A stretch of 64,000 bases of DNA from Hansfordia pulvinata (lineage: Eukaryota > Ascomycota > Sordariomycetes > Xylariales). Location of the stretch: contig BJKQ01000005.1 in assembly GCA_006538405.1 (NCBI GenBank), positions 3,076,052 through 3,140,051 on the forward strand. The letters run 5' to 3'. A program made the position numbers and the translations under genes. A model generated the notes under the pieces. It was not told the DNA's origin. It worked only from the letters and a program-made list of their open reading frames with translations, and searched no databases. Positions 24,120-35,280 of this stretch are shown in pieces (the first letter of the stretch is position 1; every line of letters starts with the position of its first letter).

Positions 24120-25064
24120 ATGCCCTTGAGGCCGGCGACCAGGCCCTTCGCCTCGGTTGCTCGCCGCCCCCTCCACCTGGGACGCCCCTCTTTCACCCCT
24201 TCGTTGGCCCATCCGCAACAACAAGAAAGACCCTCCTCTTCTCGCCCTCATATTCCCGGCGGAACCCCGCCCTACGATACCGAACAGGCCGTCCCCATTG
24301 GCCCTTACTACCAAACCATCCTGATCCGACCGCAACCTGTCCCCGACGTCAAGCCCGAGCAGCCTCCCTCTACATCCAGAAACAACAACGACAAGCAGCA
24401 AGCGCCAAATAGCAGGGAAAATGACGACAAGATAGCGACAAGCACTCCGCTTACTACCAGTTCGCCTTCGTCCTCGGGTATCACCACCCGGCTGTCGGCG
24501 GAGCCAGCTACTCCCGAGGAGAAAGCTCGCATAATTTTTGGTTCGCGCCTCGCCGGCCCTAAGGACCGTGCGGAGCGCCTTGCTGCCATGCGCGACAGCG
24601 GGACCGTGATTGCAGGAATCCGTGTGCCACCGCGCCCCGAAGAGCCCGATAATTGTTGCATGAGCGGCTGCGTGAATTGTGTCTGGGACCGTTTCCGCGA
24701 TGACATGGAGGATTGGGCATCTGCATCGACTCGTGCCGAGGAGGCTATGCAGAAGCAGAGGGCCCAGGGCTCGCCTGAGGTCCTCGGCAGCGCCAGCGCG
24801 GTCAAGGGCATGCCTGCAGCCCCTGCCTCACATGGCACGGCCTCAACCTCCGCGGCAAGCCCGCCTGCTGGCACCACGATGGATGAAGACGGCGGCGGGA
24901 GCGATACCAACTGGGAGTCGGACTCCCGCGGCCAGCCGAAGATTGCCAAGAACCTTTGGGAGGAGGACATTTACAAAAACGTCCCCGTCGGCATCCGCGA
25001 ATTCATGAAGCAGGAAAAGAGGCTAAAGGACAAGCACGCCCAGGAGGGTACGTTTGGCGCGTGA
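24120..25064 (+). CDS. Oxidoreductase-like domain protein (OXLD1-type), probably mitochondrial
   Basis: A single exon of 314 residues. The N-terminus (MPLRPATRPFASVARRPLHLGR) is Arg-rich without acids, as in a mitochondrial presequence. A disordered Ser/Pro/Asn region follows. The core is PPRPEEPDNCCMSGCVNCVWDRFRDDMEDW, the hallmark Cys-rich motif of the oxidoreductase-like N-terminal domain family, whose biochemical role is not settled. The C-terminus has NVPVGIREFMKQEKRLKDKH. The frame is open upstream, but the first ATG is at 24120 in a CACAATG context. Its 3' end faces the xanthine phosphoribosyltransferase gene. Confidence 0.8.
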   Translation: MPLRPATRPFASVARRPLHLGRPSFTPSLAHPQQQERPSSSRPHIPGGTPPYDTEQAVPIGPYYQTILIRPQPVPDVKPEQPPSTSRNNNDKQQAPNSRENDDKIATSTPLTTSSPSSSGITTRLSAEPATPEEKARIIFGSRLAGPKDRAERLAAMRDSGTVIAGIRVPPRPEEPDNCCMSGCVNCVWDRFRDDMEDWASASTRAEEAMQKQRAQGSPEVLGSASAVKGMPAAPASHGTASTSAASPPAGTTMDEDGGGSDTNWESDSRGQPKIAKNLWEEDIYKNVPVGIREFMKQEKRLKDKHAQEGTFGA

Positions 25065-25450
25065 TCTCCTGATCGCGGGTGAGCTTCCCGGGCAGCCGCA
25101 TTGGGAGACGTGGAATCACATAGCTAGGAGAGCAGCAGCGCCAGGTGGGGGCGGAGTATTTGTCAGACTTGAGAGTGGTAGCAGAGCGGCGACGATTGTT
25201 TGATACCCTCTGTATTTTCAGAATCTAGACGATGATAACGACGGAGTGGAATGTATATAAGACGCGTGATGAATTCAAGCGAAGCATCAGATTATTCCAT
25301 TTTTCGATAGTTATCTGGTCAAGCCGTCTATTGTGGTGTTTATCAATTGTTTTCCTCTTTTCTTCTATTTTCCATCTTCAACCTGGCTCGTAGTATGGGC
25401 CCCTCGCCCCAGTCGCCGTGTGAGGTATGCGGTCTTGGTCGGCATGGTCA
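25065..25450. other. Convergent intergenic region
   Basis: 3' ends of the OXLD1-type gene (+) and the phosphoribosyltransferase gene (-). AT-richer than its neighbours; no coding signal. Confidence 0.65.
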
Positions 25451-26419
25451 TTACGATGTGGCAGCGCCGCCGTTCTTGGCGACCTGGGCTTTGGCGAGCC
25501 GGTCATGCTCTTCGATATCGGTGGCTTCCCACGGGTAGCAGATCCACTCGTCCCCGACCGTTCTCGCGGCCAGGTAACGCGAGCTGTCCAACATTTCGGG
25601 GGACAGCTGTCCCTTCTTGGTCTTGTCCTTGTTCTGCATTGTGACGCGTCTTGTCAGCTTGTCACCGGGCCACGCGGTGGGGAGGTCGAGGGAAGGGTTA
25701 GCTTGACGAGACAGGGGAGGGAAAACTCACGTGCAGGACAAAGATGCTGAACTGGGTCTTCTCGCCCTCGTAGCCCATCTTCTGGCGGGCAGCCTCGACG
25801 TCCTTCTCGAGTTCGCGGACGGCGTACTCGAGAGTGGTGCGGGTGTCGTCGACCTCATCGACAATGAGGATGCGCTTGCCGACGAGGTTCTTCATCTCGC
25901 CGAGGCTGGTGAAGTCGAGCCACTGAGTGCGGGTAACCTTGGTGCCGATCTTATCGACAGCGCCGGTGGACTGGTTGTCGGGGTGGGCGGTGGGCAGCTC
26001 CTCGTAGAGAGACAGGCCGATGGCCTGGATGGGGATGTTGGGAGAGCCGGGCTGCTTGAGGAACGATCGCAAGATGCGGGCGGGCACGTAGCCGCCGCCT
26101 CCGATGGCGATCATGAGCTGCGGCTGCGTCGAGGCGAGCAGCTTGGGCGCTGCCTCCTGGCACAGCTTGTGGACCTGGGGCGCATGGCTGCGTCAGTCTC
26201 GGGCCGTGGGCATCGGGGGCGGCGACGGCGGCGGCGGCCTCGGCGGCGGAGGCACGCGACAGCGGCGAGAGGCGGCCACGATGGCCAGTGCTTGGGGGCG
26301 GTGGCGGGGTATGCGACGGGTGGGCGGCGGGGGAGGGGCACGGGCCCTTGGAGGGGAGGGGAGGGGAGAGGAGGGGGCTGACTTGCATCGTTGTATGTGA
26401 CGTAGATTTTCTCGACCAT
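25451..26419 (-). CDS. xpt1: Xanthine/hypoxanthine phosphoribosyltransferase (Xpt1-like)
   Basis: Exons 26419-26387, 26174-25731 and 25633-25451 give 219 residues. Sequence blocks match yeast Xpt1: VTYNDVHKLCQEAAPKLL, GGGGYVPARILRSFLK, IPIQAIGLSLYEEL, RTQWLDF, the PRPP-binding loop LIVDEVDDTRTTL (residues ~114-126), SIFVLHNKDK and WICYPWEATDIEEHDRLAK. The enzyme joins xanthine (and probably hypoxanthine/guanine) to PRPP in purine salvage in the cytosol. Intron 1 (26386-26175, 212 nt) has a GC donor (GAT|GCAAGT) and a CCCCAG acceptor. No GT donor would keep the YND-VHKLC junction, so this is a GC-AG intron. Intron 2 is GT-AG. Confidence 0.92.
26339..26378 (+). repeat. G-rich GGGGA repeat inside Xpt1 intron 1
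   Basis: Repeated runs of four or more G separated by A or AGA on the plus strand (polypyrimidine on the transcribed strand of the gene). Sequence of this type can form a G-quadruplex; it also acts as a pyrimidine tract of the intron. Confidence 0.7.
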
Positions 26420-28307
26420 GGCGGGCAGCAGGGCGGAGGGGGGGGAGCGGGCTCGCAACTTGAGGCAGGCGTGTCGCGGGGCGGGAGGCGCAGGAGGAGG
26501 AAAGGCGCCGTCAAGGGAGCCGAGGAGGAGAGAAAAATAGATAATCGGCGACGGGTGGTTGGATGGAACAGGGTTTTAAAAGTCGAGTGAGTTGGAGGCT
26601 GCCGGGCTCAAGGCTAAGTACGGTAAGTTACCTGGAAGATGGAAGGCGTTCGAGGCTGCCTCCCACCAAATCAGGAGAGAGGGGTGGAGGGGCCGCTGCA
26701 CGCGCAGAGAACCTTACAGGACATGAGTACAGCACTGAGGTACGGGTGATAATAAGCCTCAACTGCGCAGCCAGGCGCAGCCGGTCCCTGCTGTACTCGT
26801 AGCCCGCGACGGGAGCGCGCAAGGATCGGATGGGCGTGAATTGTCTCTGCCCGGTCGGTCGGTCGGTGGATGGTTCGCTGCCCCGCGACGCCCCGCGCTT
26901 CTGGGTCTGGTTTGGTGGCCCGCGTGCGTGCATCTATCTCGACGGACACCAGCCCAAAGAGGCAGCTCCAAGGCTGAGCCGGGGCGAACGCATTCATTTT
27001 CCCCCGCACCTGCAGCACGTGCGCACTGTTCTATTGTACCTTAAAGTCAGGACCCGATGCTCTTCGTTATGTAGGTAGGTACGCTTTACATGTTGGCCTC
27101 TTAATGTTCAAGCATTCGCATTAATCTGAAGACGAGACGGGTTTTCAGTAAATAACGCTACACCGAACAGATTATTCGCGTTACATTCTAAATACTATCT
27201 TGTCCATTCAATCTTTCACTGCCTGATCACAGATATATCAGATTACTCGTACGAGCATCCCACGCCGTCTATTCAAAGGTTACAGACCGCGACTTGACCA
27301 GGCAGTCTACCTACTTTCTCTGTATACCTCGGCTACCAGAGAGATGTATAATCGATATATGTACACTCAAGTCACGGCTGGTTATAGGGCAGTGGTCGGC
27401 AGATGAGATGGGGGTCCATAGTCCCGTGCCATCCCCATGGGTCTGAACGCAAAGCCAACGGCCAGATCCTAACTGGGGAGTAGAGGACATGCGCACCGAC
27501 AATGCATATATGGAGGGTGTCAGCATCTCAACGCCACATCTCACCTATCTTCCAGACCCTGTCGTTTGACGTTACACCGGGATGTGCCGCTCGGCATTGG
27601 CGGTGGGCGTTATGCAGGGCAGAGCCGCCCGGCCTTCAGGGCGAGCTCGAGAGATCCATATCTTCTCTTTGTCTCTGTGTTGCTCTCGGAAGTACATCAG
27701 GCCCATGCAGCGTCTCCTAAAAGATATTGGATTGCCTCTCTCTGTCGCCCTCTTCTATTGATTGGACGAGTCTCTGTTGCCGGGTTCTTGGTCATGCTTC
27801 AGAGCACCCAAGTCGGCCTGGCCTCCATCACCGACTACTCACCTCACATGTACACTCGCCTCTCTCCCTCCTACTAACTTCACCTTGTTGCGTACATGCC
27901 TGCCTGCAGTGACAGAGGTCCAAACAAGCAGCCCCAACTCCGATGCATTGGGTATTTATACCCGTAAGGCACATACAGACCGCAGGATTGATACTCCCGC
28001 TCTGCCCGTCTGACCACCCGCTGTTTTGCATTGGACTTGTTCGGCCGATTTCCGCCATCTCTCACGCTGCAGTCCCGTGGTCAGCATTTGCTTCCACCGG
28101 TCAACTTCAACATATACAATGTTCAAGACTTGCTTTATTCAGACCTAAGGCATCACAAGTCGGCTTCATTATCGCCTTTCAGATCAACTTCATAACGGGG
28201 ATTCATCTCTCCTCTTCACGACTAGCGTTTCCGGACCACCGAGCACCCACCACGATGCCGATTGCAGCTATTGGCCGAGCCTGCATTCAACCCGAATAAC
28301 AGTCAAC
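26420..28307. other. Divergent intergenic region between Xpt1 and RID
   Basis: 1.9 kb holding the promoters of xpt1 (-) and rid (+). A near-palindromic ACTCGTACGAG lies at 27245-27255. No gene recognised. Confidence 0.55.
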
Positions 28308-30413
28308 ATGGAAGCGACTAATGCAGCCTTTATCATACTAGATGACGAAGAGGTTCTGAGCGGGGGGCAGAAGGACAACGGCCAGCTAGAGATCGACCGC
28401 CGAATTCGCTCCTTTCGCAACACCTACCGTGGAAATTTCCATCTCCCATCTCAGCCCCGCAGCCTGGATCACGACGACGAGATCGAAGAGCTGGCAAACC
28501 AACTGTCCGAGGTAATCGACCTGACAGACGAGGAACCAGGCCCTGATGACCGTCGCTCACGGACCCGTCCTTTGAGAAACCCCGACCCTCCTGCAGGTGT
28601 TCTAATCAACCGATACCTGCACCATGGCCACATCCTTATCAAGGGCAAGACGGTGGAGATGCCGCCCTTGAAGCACCTTTTCAACGCCACCTTTTTATAC
28701 ATCACGATGATCATCCAGGAACCGGCGGGGGATGTCTTGCTCCGCGGCCTGCCACTCACGCGGTCTCGGAACATGGGGGGCCAGCTCCCTCGGCTGCGCA
28801 ACGAGCTCTGCCAGGTTTTGCAAGTCGACGGCGACGACGATAGGCCCGACGAGGCGCAGGCGGCCGTGGAGATCAGAGCTGCAGACGCCCTGTGCGAAAG
28901 AAACCTAGTGTTCACGAACCACGCTTTTCCGTGCCAACGCGACGAGAGGCTCCCAGCCAGTAGGGAACGGGACAATGAGGATATCGAGGAGCACGGCCTC
29001 CTCGTTTGCCGCTGGAGATATCGAAGCATCTACCACAGCTGCGCGGCCCGCACACGGGGCCGCGCTCCCCGGGCATACGCGATCGAGTATCTCCATGCCG
29101 GAGAGCGTCTCATAAAGAACAGAAACCGCGCCAACGACACCCACAGGCGCAACATCTGGCGCGGCGGCGTCGTCCGAGGAGGCTCGCACCACCCTGCGGG
29201 CAGCAACCGGATAGTCGTGGAGATCGACGGGCAGCCTGACGCAGCTCCGACACACCCCGGCTCCAAGTATAGCTTTATTGATGCATTCTGCGGTGCGGGC
29301 GGCGCAAGCCTTGGTGCCCAGATGGCCGGCGCGTACGTCTCGGTTGGCGTGGACCATGACAAGCATGCCTGCAAGACCTGGCGGGCCAATTTCCCCGAGG
29401 CGCGAAATCTGGAGATGGACATGTTTGATTTCATTGCCAGGTTTGACGATGCTGGCATTGGCTTACCCAACGTGCGGTCCGATCTACTGCACCTGTCGCC
29501 TCCGTGCCAATTCTGGTCACCGGCACACACGGTGCGAGGGAAGAACGACGAGGCCAACATCGCGAGCCTCTTTGCGTGCCACGAGCTGGTGCTGAAAATA
29601 CGACCCCGCATCTTCACACTGGAACAGACGTTTGGTCTCCTGTTCCCCCAGTTCCAGGACTACTTCTACTCGCTGATCCGGGGCTTCACGTCTCACGGCT
29701 ACTCGGTCCGGTGGGAGGTTGTGAACCTCATGTCCTGGGGGCTTCCGGCCACACGGCGGAGGCTGATCATCCTCGGCTCATGCCCGGGAGAGCCCCTGCC
29801 GACGCTGCCGGCAGCTACGCACTCGGAGCACGTGCTGCGGCAGCGCGAGGGGATGAAACCTCCCGTGACGGTGATGGAGGCGCTCAGGGACTGGCGGAGG
29901 ACCAACGTGGACAAGCTGAGCAAGAAGATCCGCTGCTGCCGAGAGCCCTGGGACCCGTACCAGCCCCTCGCGAGAGCCATCACCTGCAACGGGGGCGGTA
30001 ACTACCACTACACGGGCAAGCGCCAGTTCTACCTGCGAGAGCTGGCCGTGCTGCAGGGCTTCCCAACGAGATACTTCTTCGAGCCCGTCGGCGTCAAGCA
30101 GCAGGTCGGCAACGCCTTTCCGCCCACCGCGGTCAAGGTGCTCTACAGACACCTCATCAACCACCTGCGCACAAGAGACGGACTGCCCGCCCAGGACCGC
30201 GATGGACGGGACGGCAACGAGTGGGCGGTGGCGGAGACGGCCCCCGCCCGAGATGCCCCGCTGGAGACGTCGAGCGACGAAGATGAGGGGGAGATCATCC
30301 AGATCAAGCCGCAACCACGTGGAATGCCGTGTGTTGACGCGCAACAGCAGCGGCCGAGCTCGAGGCGGATATTCATCAACCTGATAGAGGGGGAAACGGT
30401 CGACCTCACATGA
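28308..30413 (+). CDS. rid: RID-type DNA cytosine-5 methyltransferase homologue (RIP defective)
   Basis: A single exon of 701 residues. A divergent N-terminal half is followed from residue ~320 by the C5-methyltransferase domain. Motif I is SFIDAFCGAGGASLG. Motif IV is LSPPCQFWSPAHT with the catalytic Cys at residue 400. Motif VI reads EQT (439-441), not the usual ENV. Then come SWGLPATRRRL (VIII region), ITCNGGGNYHY, LRELAVLQGFP and QVGNAFPP (X). EQT in motif VI and the PCQxWSPAHT form are characteristic of the Masc1/RID subfamily, the putative methyltransferases needed for RIP in Neurospora and for MIP in Ascobolus. The C-terminal tail is acidic and low-complexity. All motifs are intact, so the protein is predicted to be functional; activity cannot be judged from sequence. 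Confidence 0.92.
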   Translation: MEATNAAFIILDDEEVLSGGQKDNGQLEIDRRIRSFRNTYRGNFHLPSQPRSLDHDDEIEELANQLSEVIDLTDEEPGPDDRRSRTRPLRNPDPPAGVLINRYLHHGHILIKGKTVEMPPLKHLFNATFLYITMIIQEPAGDVLLRGLPLTRSRNMGGQLPRLRNELCQVLQVDGDDDRPDEAQAAVEIRAADALCERNLVFTNHAFPCQRDERLPASRERDNEDIEEHGLLVCRWRYRSIYHSCAARTRGRAPRAYAIEYLHAGERLIKNRNRANDTHRRNIWRGGVVRGGSHHPAGSNRIVVEIDGQPDAAPTHPGSKYSFIDAFCGAGGASLGAQMAGAYVSVGVDHDKHACKTWRANFPEARNLEMDMFDFIARFDDAGIGLPNVRSDLLHLSPPCQFWSPAHTVRGKNDEANIASLFACHELVLKIRPRIFTLEQTFGLLFPQFQDYFYSLIRGFTSHGYSVRWEVVNLMSWGLPATRRRLIILGSCPGEPLPTLPAATHSEHVLRQREGMKPPVTVMEALRDWRRTNVDKLSKKIRCCREPWDPYQPLARAITCNGGGNYHYTGKRQFYLRELAVLQGFPTRYFFEPVGVKQQVGNAFPPTAVKVLYRHLINHLRTRDGLPAQDRDGRDGNEWAVAETAPARDAPLETSSDEDEGEIIQIKPQPRGMPCVDAQQQRPSSRRIFINLIEGETVDLT

Positions 30414-30628
30414 ACCGGCCAACCGCCATGCCGGGGGGGCTGTGATGCCTGGGGAGTGTATGGAGGACTGTTGCATGTATCGAACTGTATTCGGCGGTCG
30501 GAGGAGACGACGGAGGTCTTTGTTTGTCACGCGTTTGCCCGAAGCGAAAACAGAGTGTTTGTGGTCCAAGCTGTTGATATTGGCGCACGTGCGAAGGCGC
30601 TCGGCGCATCTCGATCATCGGTCGGCGG

Positions 30629-30652
30629 CGGGGGAGGGGGAGGGGGAGGGGG
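30629..30652 (+). repeat. GGGGGA repeat, potential G-quadruplex
   Basis: Four runs of five or more G separated by single A residues, about 220 bases after the rid stop codon. It fits the four-run G-quadruplex pattern on the plus strand. Confidence 0.75.
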
Positions 30653-31734
30653 TAAAAGGGGGAGGGCGGTTTGTAGGAGTCTCGGTCCAGTCGCCCTCGG
30701 CTGTCTGTGCCACGCACACACAAGTAAGGTCATAGCTCATGCAGTCAATTAATCCATCCACCCACGGAACAAGTTCATCTGGTCAAGTGATACGGTCGTG
30801 CGTGACGCTCCGCCAAGTCGAGTCCGGGCTGATCCTGGGAAGAGCGATAGATCGGATGGAGAGCCGATAGTCAAGCTTGGTCCAAAATCCCATCTTCGGC
30901 ACGAGGTCGTGTGGTCAACGAGTATCCTTGCTCACAAGGCTGTGAGCGAGTGTCGCGCGGCGCGGAACCAAAGAGGGATGAAAAAAGGCAACGATGCACC
31001 CACCGCGAAAGCGATTGACAGATATCGTTCCTCGGGAGGAGTACGGAGCGGGGAGAGGATGGTGTAAACGACAAATAGTTGAGAAGTCGAGGGGCGGGCA
31101 CATAGCGCAGCCAGCTTTGGTCAGCGCCGATGGATGATAGATAGACCGTCGCGCTGGGAGGCGAGCGATGGCTGGGTTGAAATCAAGATCCGCCTGTTCA
31201 CGACGCGGTCAACTGCGCTACCTTAGGTACGGATACTGACGACGGACGACTACCTACCGGTTTGAGGCGCGACAGTTGCGCGGGAGGAGCGCGCGCGTCC
31301 AGCCCCCCAGAAGAGAGGCGACGACCTATGGGTGTACGATAACGGGGCCGGTACCTGGGCACGTGCTGGGCTGGGTTCGTACTCGTACAGCTTTGCAGGC
31401 ACCAGCTGAATGGATTCGTGGAAAGGGGGTTACGGGGGGGGGTATCCCAGTTGGGAATCTTACGAGAGGCCAGCGCGCACGGGGATCGGCGGGGCCCGTG
31501 AAATTACAGCTGATTCCTACCTGGAGTCACAGAGTGTACACCCGTACGTTAGGAGGTAGGTAGTACATGCAGCTTCATCAGAGGTCGACGAGCACAGCAC
31601 CAGGACCCAGAGAGCACGAGTCACTCCTTTCTCCTTTCCATTGCACATGGCCGCCCGGAGCACGCAATGGATATTCATTCGTGTGAGGACATATCCGCAC
31701 GGAACAGGCACCCGCCACTCGCACGTCCCAATAA

Positions 31735-31750
31735 GTACGAGTACTCGTAC
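31735..31750. repeat. Perfect palindrome GTACGAGTACTCGTAC
   Basis: A 16-bp perfect palindrome, one of a recurring family in this desert. A further identical copy is at 34022-34037. Close variants are at 33642-33657 (ACTCGTACGTACGAGT), 34675-34686 and 35491-35502 (both ACTCGTACGAGT). Confidence 0.9.
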
Positions 31751-32750
31751 GGGAACACCTCGTGTGAATTTGGTCGATGAGTAGGGCTGATAGGAAGCAG
31801 GGGCAAGGACGGAGGGGGCAGACCACGGGTCTAGACGAGCCTGGACCCGGACGCGACGGAGCCCGAAGCTGCTAAGGAGAAGGATACTCCAGTCGTACTC
31901 GTGAAGAATGCACAAGGGGAGAAATTGCCGGCGACAACGAGGAAAACACATCAGAGCTTTCACTGTTGAGGTTAGCCTCCCACTTCTCGCATCGGGGCCG
32001 GCGTTGCGGCCACGGGGGAGGACAGGTCCGGCGGCATACATAAACGAATACTCGCAAGCGAACGAAGGAACCAACAAACAAACAAACTCGCAAACAAACG
32101 CGGGGCACGAGCGCGTGGCGAAGTGAGTGCTGTGTGATGTGTGATGTGTGATGTGATGGACGCCGGTTGGTGACGTGGATATGGAGGGAGGGGTCCCTGA
32201 AATCATCATTGAGCATCGGCGGCTGCCGTAAGAAAATACGGACGCACGAGTACGCGTACGCGTAGTCGCAGTCGTGGTCGTCGACGGTGTTCAACGGGCA
32301 TCACAACAGGCTCGGGTGTCTGCTGTTAGTAATCCACCCCGAACATTCGTCCTGCATATATGAGTCCAAGCGCAGCGCACCTGCAGACAACAACGTCCAG
32401 GATCCGGGTGCCCGCCGCGTCTGACCGACCTGGGGTGACCTGGCCGGGCCACGCAAGAAAAGAAAAGAAAATAATAAAATCTGTGAGCCCGGGCCCTGCG
32501 CAGCAAAATGTGGCTGGGAGCTTGGACCCCGGGTGCGGTACGAGGAGGGTCCTTGCGGCGGGGGAATAAGCCCGGGTAGCTATCAAAAGTCTGATTACTT
32601 AAGGTACTCTCCTGCAAACACTGATGCTGGCCCGGAGCTCGGCAGAGGCCGACTGGAACAGGCGGCCCCGGATATGGACATGAGAGAGGAGCGACGCCAC
32701 CGAAGGGGAGGGGGAGAGGGGCGGGCCGGATGTGGTGCCCCGTTCCGGTG

Positions 32751-32774
32751 CGAGTATGTACTCGTACATACTCG
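32751..32774. repeat. Inverted repeat, 10-bp arms, 4-bp spacer
   Basis: CGAGTATGTA, spacer CTCG, then TACATACTCG: perfect arms of the same CGAGTA type as the other desert palindromes. Confidence 0.9.
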
Positions 32775-33641
32775 TGGGCTCAGAGCCTCTTCTCTTGGGG
32801 TGAGGCGGTATGGACGCTCGTACAGGGTGCTCGGTCGGTGGAAATTCGCGCGCGCAGTCGCGCCAAACAGAGGTTCGTATGAGAGGTTAATGGCAAACGG
32901 ACGGAGCTGCCGAGCAAGCGGGCGGGCGGGCGGGAGAAAAAACTACACCAAGAGAGTGGAAGAGTGAGAGACAAATAGGGTCAAAAGAGCGCAAACACGA
33001 GCGCCGCTACCAAACAAGACCCCGCAAGGCCCGGCGGTCTCGCTGCGTCTGAGTACGCGTGCGCTATTCTTGATTGAGGCAGCGCGGTGACTGTACGAGA
33101 TCGAGGACCCGAGACCCTTTGCGACAACAAGGCACAGAGCCCCATTGAGGCGGGTGATGGATGCGATGACGATTTCGAGCACTCGGCGGCGGTCTGCCGA
33201 GAGGTAGGGTCGCAGGGAACAGGGTTGGACGTGCTCGTACGCACAAACATGGAATTCCTCGGCTCTGGAGAAGACAAAAACAGCAAACGAGAGAGCCGCG
33301 GCAGTTGCTGGGACCGGGGCAGCGCGGCGAGCTGCCTATCCAGGCCGAAGAAAAATAGAGTAGATACCATCTACAAATAGATCGCAGGGCACATGGCCCC
33401 ATCAACGACTGTTGCTACGCGTACTAGGGATACTCCGTACGATACTACCCGTATGTACGGGTAGATATATGGGTATATCGGGCCACTTGGAGGGAGCTAT
33501 TTGCCCGTCTACAACGATTATCGGCTCGATAAATAGGGTTGGACCTGGCCCGAGGCTGATGGGCAAGGGGTCGCCGGCCAAGCCGCTCAACGGCAATCCC
33601 TGATCTGCGGAGGGCGAGCGTGATGCTCCGTGCGGCGGAGC

Positions 33642-33657
33642 ACTCGTACGTACGAGT
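33642..33657. repeat. Perfect palindrome ACTCGTACGTACGAGT
   Basis: A 16-bp perfect palindrome, directly overlapped on its right side by a second one (CGAGTACTCG). Confidence 0.9.
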
Positions 33658-34021
33658 ACTCGCAGAGAGGAAAAGCACGATGGCATGGCATAGTGGGTGG
33701 GTGCATGGGTAAGGGCAACACGAGCAGCACAGGGAACAGCTGCCCGGTAGCGGGCGGGCTGAGGACATCCGCGGCGAGACTGTGCATAATACACTCAGCG
33801 CGAGCAAGGTACTGATGAAGCCTTGAACACGGTCAGCTGCAGTCATGGACCAGGATGTCCACCCATCGATCGCGGGAAAGGGGTCAGTCAGCCAGCCAGC
33901 CAGCACCACCAACCCTCTTCTCTCGCTATTCCTGCGCATACCATGAGCCCGTACTCTACTCGCAGCTAGGTAGTCATGGCTCTTGCCAGAGCTACGGGCA
34001 TCTCTGATGACGGCGGTACGC

Positions 34022-34037
34022 GTACGAGTACTCGTAC
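34022..34037. repeat. Perfect palindrome GTACGAGTACTCGTAC
   Basis: Identical to the copy at 31735-31750. Confidence 0.9.
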
Positions 34038-34680
34038 TGGTGTGGATGGGAGTTGGTAATTTCGAAATCCGATGTTCTAGACTCGAAGAAATCCTTTTCA
34101 CCTGCCGCGCGGGACCCAAGGGGCAGAGGACGGGTAGGCAAGTCATCGTGGAAAGGGGACATTTGCCGTTTCTGCAGTCCGATGTCTTCATCAGCTTTTA
34201 GCACCCGGCCCTGTTCCTTTTCGGGTGGGGTTCGGGAGCCGAGTCGAGTCATGGCTTTGGCCTGCGAACACCACTCGGGCGTCGTCGTCTTGGGATAGGG
34301 GCTGCAAGTGTGACAGCGGAGATCAGAAAGATACAGTGGGAGAATCCTAAAAGCAGCCAGTCTCCGTCTCATTAGAGCGGCAACTTGCCGGAAAAGAGAT
34401 ATCATGCCGGGCCATCTGAGATGACGGGCCGATGGAACACCCGGGCCCGGTTGAAATGGTGCTCGTAGCACACGGGCTAGGAGGATCCACGAGTACTCGC
34501 AGGGGGAATAACCACATGCAATTCGACCATAATTCAATTATTCGGCAGCCATCCGACGAGAGAAACAGACAATTTTCCATCATCTTTCGGTCGATGTGAT
34601 GGTTATTAGAACCACGCCGTATATCTCGACACACGGGAGCCGAGAGATAGAGACAGAAGAAGACGAAACATCTCACTCGT

Positions 34681-34736
34681 ACGAGTCTCGAAGAGCATCC
34701 GCGCGAAGACGAGTCTCGAAGAGCATCCGCGCGAAG
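34681..34736. repeat. 28-bp tandem duplication, two identical copies
   Basis: The unit beginning ACGAGTCTCGAAGAG and ending CCGCGCGAAG is present twice without a mismatch (34681-34708, 34709-34736). Confidence 0.92.
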
Positions 34737-35208
34737 ACGAAGTCGCCAGGCGAGATTCGTCAGGCTAGTATCGTAAGCGAGACGAACAGCAAAAAGTCCT
34801 GTGTTCTCTCGCGGACTGGTACCAACACGGCGCGAGCATTGACAGATGAGGTCGGGCAACATAAGGACGTGCGCAGAAGCAAGCAGCCGGACCACCAAGG
34901 TCGTGCCTGGCTTAGCCCAGTTGGGAGCTGGGGCACAGGCGGACCTTGCAGCTAGAATCCACTACTGGCCGATCGCTATTTGCCTGCTTCTGCAGCTGAA
35001 GGAGCACCATGAGCGAGCCAGTCAGCTCCGTTCGTCTGAGAAACTTGGCTAGCCGGGCTTCGCGACCTTTTCCCTCGGCCCTTCAGTCGCGGTAGTGAAG
35101 GTACCTGCCAACATGCATGGAAGTGTCTTATTGTCTGACCCATTCCAGGTACCTAACCCGACGTACGAGTACCTTAGGTCTACTAGCAGTGGTACCGACA
35201 CCCGCCAC

Positions 35209-35280
35209 TACCACCACAACCACCACCACCACCAACAGGAATCACCACCACCACCACCACCACCACCACCACCCGCCACC
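35209..35280. repeat. CAC-triplet microsatellite
   Basis: Two blocks of ACC/CAC triplets separated by AACAGGAAT. In one frame this reads as His or Thr runs, but the surrounding open frame has no other protein-like character. Confidence 0.9.

Noticed and set aside
28308..30413. RID motif VI (EQT in place of ENV) as an inactivating change
   Set aside because: EQT is the normal form in the Masc1/RID subfamily as I recall it, so it is not evidence of inactivation.
32100..32160. GTGATGTGTGATGT short tandem repeats, as a possible CRISPR-like or functional array
   Set aside because: Only a few imperfect 8-bp units; simple-sequence slippage explains it and CRISPR arrays do not occur in fungi.
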